Below are positions 63,070 through 64,000 of a DNA stretch of 64,000 nt, in pieces (positions within the stretch are counted from its first letter, which is position 1; each line of letters opens with the position of its first letter). The notes under the pieces are model-generated. The model searched no databases, was not told the DNA's origin, and saw only the letters and a program-made list of their open reading frames with translations. A program made the translations under genes and the position numbers. The DNA is from Rhyzopertha dominica (Eukaryota; Arthropoda; Insecta; Coleoptera; Bostrichidae). The stretch is taken from contig QCXZ01000086.1 in NCBI GenBank assembly GCA_025024175.1, forward strand, positions 19,372,245-19,436,244, in the 5' to 3' direction.

Positions 63070-64000
63070 AAAGTTTTATGGGCGTAACGTATTGCACACA
63101 ACTCAAAAGCGAATGACAATAATTCCAACACGAAATTTAAATTTTCGTTTGTAACTGACTTGAGGTAGAAAGTTAGCAGCATAGGTTAGCAGTTTTGATG
63201 TTGCAATTAACTCCCTCCCATTTCATCAGGTTTGCACATTTGCAAACACAAAAATTACTACATGCACCAGTGGCGGCTCGCAACAAGCTAGTTCTATTAA
63301 TTTATGGTAGACATCGTTTTTGTAGCGAACTTCTAATATTCGATAGAGATATTTAATGAAATTGGAAGATGTGCTAGTTGAAACGTAAATTTAATTGTAT
63401 TCTACTAAGCAAGCATGCACAGAAATACAATCTGCTACAAATATGTCTTTGAAGAATTGGTAACTAAGATACAAAGGCACTATAGGNCATGATTAACTTA
63501 ACGTTTTTGTGGACATCATAATACCTATAAAATTTTGCAACACTTTAACAATCGTCAATAATTTTTTTTCCTTTCTAATTAGTTTGTAACATGTGTCAAA
63601 TATCCATGTGGTTATACCTTATTCAAAGGTATGATATTATATTTTCATACAACTTCTCGTATCTAATTAGGTTTTTCAGATAGGAATAAACGTAGATTTT
63701 TAAACACTACCCTGTCCCGCTTGATCGCAGCTGGCTGTCTGCATCCAGCAAAGAGGTTAATACCTATAGCAAATGGTATTTATCTTAATCATTAATCATT
63801 TCCACATTTATTTATTAATCACATATCGCTATTCGCTAACTAGTACATCCAAATACACACAAATTGAACTTCGCGCGCAAAATGCACAACCTATTTAAAG
63901 GGACTGGTTGTTCGAGGTCACTGAAATCTAATCGAAAAGATCAAAGGTGTCGCTCGGAGTATCGTCTCTTCTAACAATAGTTACTCGTTGCCTACTCATA
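63070..64000. other. PREP upstream region
   Basis: This should include the PREP promoter, since no other exon upstream of 63069 is required. I see no clear TATA box. 63200-64000 is AT-rich and shows no supported gene. Confidence 0.35.

Overview
This window comes from an AT-rich eukaryotic nuclear genome, almost certainly an insect. A beetle would fit, but I cannot prove the order. The genes have consensus GT/AG introns and give animal proteins. Most of the remaining DNA is decayed transposons: Tc1/mariner, hAT-like, jerky/pogo-like, LINE, Penelope-like and possible LTR pieces. Scattered N bases suggest draft assembly.

Four host genes can be reconstructed. (1) An RZ-type RGS protein (cysteine string plus RGS box) lies on + in five coding exons, 11115-19129. 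A CpG-rich likely promoter/5' UTR region precedes it at about 9440-10260. (2) An unrecognised, basic, serine-rich, largely disordered protein lies on - from 30918 to at least 25110, in six in-phase exons; its C-terminus is not found. (3) The RNA polymerase III subunit RPC4 (POLR3D) lies on +, six exons, 50812-56666. (4) Prolyl endopeptidase (PREP) lies on -, eleven exons, 63069-56890, with an upstream exon that adds 13 residues at the N-terminus. Every exon junction of the four models keeps reading frame. Genes 3 and 4 converge tail to tail with back-to-back polyadenylation signals.

Layout. 1-9400 is a nested transposon graveyard between two inverted DD41D mariner ends, holding LINE, Penelope-like and unclassified repeats. 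9400-20500 is the RGS locus; its introns hold a degenerate tandem repeat, a hairpin, a mariner relic, a higher-order repeat and an LTR-like sequence next to the last exon. 20500-25100 is intergenic, with a heat-shock-element-like cluster, an AT microsatellite and mariner relics. 25100-31000 is the unknown gene, with a tRNA-like sequence and a foldback element in its long first intron. 31000-49800 has no convincing host gene and carries a LINE with an (ATT)n tail, MITEs, a jerky/pogo relic, two more DD41D copies and a Tc1-like relic. 49800-50728 is a hAT-like element with a perfect 8-bp target duplication, ending just upstream of the POLR3D start. The POLR3D second intron carries a second hAT-like element, also with a perfect 8-bp duplication. 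One PREP intron carries a small element with 25-bp inverted ends around a possible SWIM-type coding relic.

The four genes have unrelated jobs (G-protein signalling, unknown, Pol III transcription, peptide cleavage). I see no operon-like or pathway linkage. The notable signals are how transposons touch gene control points (POLR3D promoter, RGS last splice site), the alternative PREP N-terminus, and some unexplained repeats.
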